Shown here: positions 54,208 through 55,735 of the stretch, piece after piece
Position numbering within the stretch: position 1 is the first letter of the stretch
Layout of the letters: the number at the start of each line of letters is the position of its first letter
DNA from: a virus
Reading direction: 5' to 3' (one strand)
Length of the DNA: 55,735 bases
IMG/VR virus record: IMGVR_UViG_3300028790_000007
Coordinates: 1 to 55,735 of that record
Notes under the pieces: model-generated
The model's input: only the letters and a program-made list of their open reading frames with translations
The model's database searches: none
What the model was told of the DNA's origin: nothing
Position numbers and translations under genes: made by a program

Positions 54208-54398
54208 CCGTCCTCGATCAGCCTCGGGATGAGGTGGGCCGGTTCGCCACGAAGGCCTGCCCGGCGGTGTACGCGCTGCTGGATGAGCTGGCGCCGGTGG
54301 AGGGGACGGAGGGCCGGTACCATCGGGTACCGGCGCCGAGGTGTCCGCACAACCACTTCGCCCGGTGGGCGGCGCGCAATTGCAAGCAGTGCCGGTAG
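54204..54398 (+). CDS. small protein, end of plus-strand operon
   Basis: A 64-residue protein starting at GTG 54204. VLDQPRDEVGRFATKACPAV near the start, and PRCPHNHFARWAARNCKQCR at the end with a Cys/His set. This is probably another zinc mini-protein. It is the last plus-strand gene before the convergent hairpin. Bases 54399-54545 show no gene that I can support. Confidence 0.6.
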   Translation: MTVLDQPRDEVGRFATKACPAVYALLDELAPVEGTEGRYHRVPAPRCPHNHFARWAARNCKQCR

Positions 54399-54560
54399 GC
54401 TGGCCGTCCACCGTTTGAGTCACGGTAAGGCCGGGGCCCTGCATCTCCCACACGCTGCGGCGGGGAGGGCGGGGCTCCGGCGCGTCTACGCTGTGCCGTG
54501 TCCGGCGGGGACCCAAGCGCACCGTAAGTCCCACGGGCGGGTGTAGCCCTCCGCGCCGAC

Positions 54561-54618
54561 AGCAGGGCCCGTCCTTCTGCCGCCCATCTGGGCTCCCGGC
54601 AGGAGGCGGGCCCTCGCT
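54561..54618. terminator. bidirectional hairpin between convergent genes
   Basis: Arms around AGGGCCCG (left) and CGGGCCCT (right), extended by TTCTGCC / GGCAGGA with small mismatches, form a long stem between the plus-strand stop at 54398 and the minus-strand stop at 54623. It can serve both directions. Confidence 0.7.
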
Positions 54619-54622
54619 GCGT

Positions 54623-54955
54623 CTATCCGCGGGCCAGGTGCAGGTTGTCGGACAGGAAGCGGTTACCAGGCCAGCCTCGGGTGTTGCCCTCGTGATGCCA
54701 GTAGCCGTAGGGCACGCCCTCGGAGACGACGAGGATGAACGGGCCCTTGGCGTCCACGCCCTGCCGTTTGACGATGCTGCGTTCGAGGCGGCGGGTGTCC
54801 TTGCCGACCTGGCGGCGGGCTCCGGCCTGCACGCGGCTGGCGCGGCGGTCGAGGTCGCGGAGGATGGGGCCTCCGCCGTCGCGGACGTAGGCGGCCAGCT
54901 TGTCGGGATCGATGTAGACGTAGCTCCCATCACTGGCTACTCGTCCCTTGACCAT
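54623..54955 (-). CDS. HK97 gp10-like neck/tail completion protein
   Basis: A 110-residue protein starting at ATG 54955 behind GGAGGTCCTG. YVYIDPDKLAAYVRDGGGPI, then RRASRVQAGARRQVGKDTRR and VPYGYWHHEGNTRGWPGNRF, match the gp10-type neck/tail completion family. The site between the tail terminator and tail chaperones is as expected. It finishes the head-tail joint. Confidence 0.7.
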   Translation of the reverse strand: MVKGRVASDGSYVYIDPDKLAAYVRDGGGPILRDLDRRASRVQAGARRQVGKDTRRLERSIVKRQGVDAKGPFILVVSEGVPYGYWHHEGNTRGWPGNRFLSDNLHLARG

Positions 54956-55095
54956 CAGGACCTCCAGTGGCGCCACAGGGCGGGCAGGTTCCACCAGGAC
55001 GGGCGGAGCGCGCACGGCCCTTCGTGGCCGCGGAGACGGGAGCACCACCAGCCGGGCGCGGCCAGCAGGCAGCGGGGTTCGGCGCGGACGGTCAC
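54955..55095 (-). CDS. 46-residue Trp/Cys-rich protein
   Basis: GTG 55095 overlaps the TGA of the tail-terminator-like gene, and its TGA overlaps ATG 54955 (TGATG), so it fills the gap exactly. The product is Trp-, Cys- and Arg-rich (CLLAAPGWWCSRLRGHEGPC, then ALRPSWWNLP). Coupling at both ends supports coding. The function is unknown. Confidence 0.5.
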   Translation of the reverse strand: MTVRAEPRCLLAAPGWWCSRLRGHEGPCALRPSWWNLPALWRHWRS

Positions 55096-55643
55096 AGCAG
55101 GGGGACGGTGAGGCCCACGGCGGCGGCGGCCGCCCCCCCGTCCGGGCCGAGGGTCACCAGGTCATCGACGGTCACCCCGGCCTCGCCGACGGGGGCGCGG
55201 GTGAGGGCGCCGGAGTTGGCGACGGCGAGGACGGCCCGGATGAGGTAGCCCGCGTCGGCGGTGACGAGGAGGCCGTGGGCGTGGAGCGCGTCGGCGGGGG
55301 CGAGGGCGGGCGCGCACCGCACCACCTGCACCTCGAAGGAGGCGGTCTGCGTGTAGCGGCCGGAGTTGGCGGGGGAGGCGCGGGGGACACGCACCGGCTG
55401 CTGGGAGCGGGTCGAGTCGAGGCCGACGAGGATGCGGCCGAGGGTGACGGTGACCTGCCCGGCGGTGTCGTCCCAGGCGACGGCCCGCGGGTCGCCTCCG
55501 GCCACGTAGCGGCGTGCGGGGAGGGCCGGGTAGTCATCGGGGGTGTTGTCGGCGAACCAGCCCACCACGCCGTCGAGGAGGGCCTGCGCCACCGCATCCG
55601 GTGACGCAGGCCCGACTCCGGGCAGGCGGGCGAGTTCGCTCAC
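55092..55643 (-). CDS. tail terminator-like protein
   Basis: A 183-residue protein starting at GTG 55643, which is position 44 in the left copy of the terminal repeat. A helical N terminus (PDAVAQALLDGVVGWFADNT), then a beta-rich core (QTASFEVQVVRCAPALAPAD; HGLLVTADAGYLIRAVLAVA), is consistent with tail terminator proteins that cap the tube. It follows the small 41-211 gene when the genome is circular. Confidence 0.55.
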   Translation of the reverse strand: MSELARLPGVGPASPDAVAQALLDGVVGWFADNTPDDYPALPARRYVAGGDPRAVAWDDTAGQVTVTLGRILVGLDSTRSQQPVRVPRASPANSGRYTQTASFEVQVVRCAPALAPADALHAHGLLVTADAGYLIRAVLAVANSGALTRAPVGEAGVTVDDLVTLGPDGGAAAAAVGLTVPLL

Positions 55644-55735
55644 TTGCTGGAGGTGTCTCCGGCGCCCTCTACGACGAGGACCTGCACGGCGCCGTCGCGG
55701 GTGGTGCCGCCGTGGGTGCGGTTGGCCTCTCCGCG
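55611..55735. repeat. terminal direct repeat, right copy
   Basis: Identical to 12-136. The last 125 bases re-read the start of the window, including the overlap of the 41-211 gene and the 55643 gene. Confidence 0.9.

Noticed and set aside
54399-54545. Possible tRNA or small RNA in the gap after the plus-strand operon
   Set aside because: A short ACCGT/ACGGT stem is present, but no acceptor stem, anticodon arm or GGTTC-type T-loop can be arranged.
1-55735. Integrase, excisionase or attachment site indicating a temperate phage
   Set aside because: No tyrosine or serine recombinase motif was seen in any frame. The HTH protein at 53414 alone is not enough to call lysogeny.
1-55735. CRISPR array or insertion sequence
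   Set aside because: No regularly spaced repeats, and no transposase with terminal inverted repeats. The repeated promoter copies are irregularly spaced and lie before genes.

Overview
The window looks like an almost complete genome of a tailed phage (siphovirus) of a high-GC actinobacterium, most likely Streptomyces. The evidence is the very high G+C, frequent GTG starts, GTGA/ATGA stop-start overlaps, leaderless-looking promoters and a full head-tail gene set. Bases 12-136 are repeated exactly at 55611-55735. The gene order continues across that junction: the small gene ending at 41 overlaps the tail gene that starts at 44 (=55643). The molecule is therefore circular, circularly permuted or terminally redundant, about 55.6 kb. 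I saw no integrase, DNA polymerase, tRNA or CRISPR array.

Nearly everything is on the minus strand and is read from high to low coordinates. Early/replication region (44.0 -> 33.7 kb): a small RHH-like protein, an ERF-type annealing protein, an SSB, DUF6011 and DUF4192 proteins, a replication initiator with a candidate internal origin at 36891-36921, and a DnaC-like helicase loader. DNA hypermodification cassette (33.7 -> 30.6 kb): a ParB-like protein, a TET/JBP-type 2-oxoglutarate dioxygenase, a TET-associated glycosyltransferase and a PIG-L-type deacetylase. Accessory/packaging region (30.3 -> 21.3 kb): a P-loop kinase, a probable small terminase, a T5orf172 nuclease, an SNase-like protein, a GP88-family protein, a DUF1353 protein, tiny membrane peptides and the large terminase. 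A second accessory block (21.3 -> 14.8 kb) includes a DUF932 protein and membrane proteins.

Head genes follow: a portal-MuF fusion (14.8 -> 11.4 kb) and a capsid protease (11.4 -> 9.9 kb). An inserted accessory block with an FtsK/SpoIIIE-like ATPase and a GIY-YIG nuclease separates these from the major capsid gene (5.15 -> 3.18 kb). Connector genes run to the left end and continue from the right end (55.6 -> 54.6 kb). A plus-strand island of regulator-like genes (52.9-54.4 kb) interrupts the tail module. After it come tail chaperones with a probable -1 frameshift, the tape measure, the distal tail protein, a C1q-like tail protein, the CHAP endolysin and further tail proteins down to 44.5 kb. 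A plus-strand HNH gene converges on the end of that operon.

Expression appears to use two repeated signals. The first is a nine-copy promoter (TAGACA, 18-19 nt, TGTGTGCATAAT), usually followed by GGGGGACAG. It feeds leaders that carry a conserved CCACGCCA..GGAG element before the start codon. The second is a leaderless promoter family, CCCCCC then TANNNT then 6-7 nt then ATG/GTG. GC-rich hairpins separate many transcription units.
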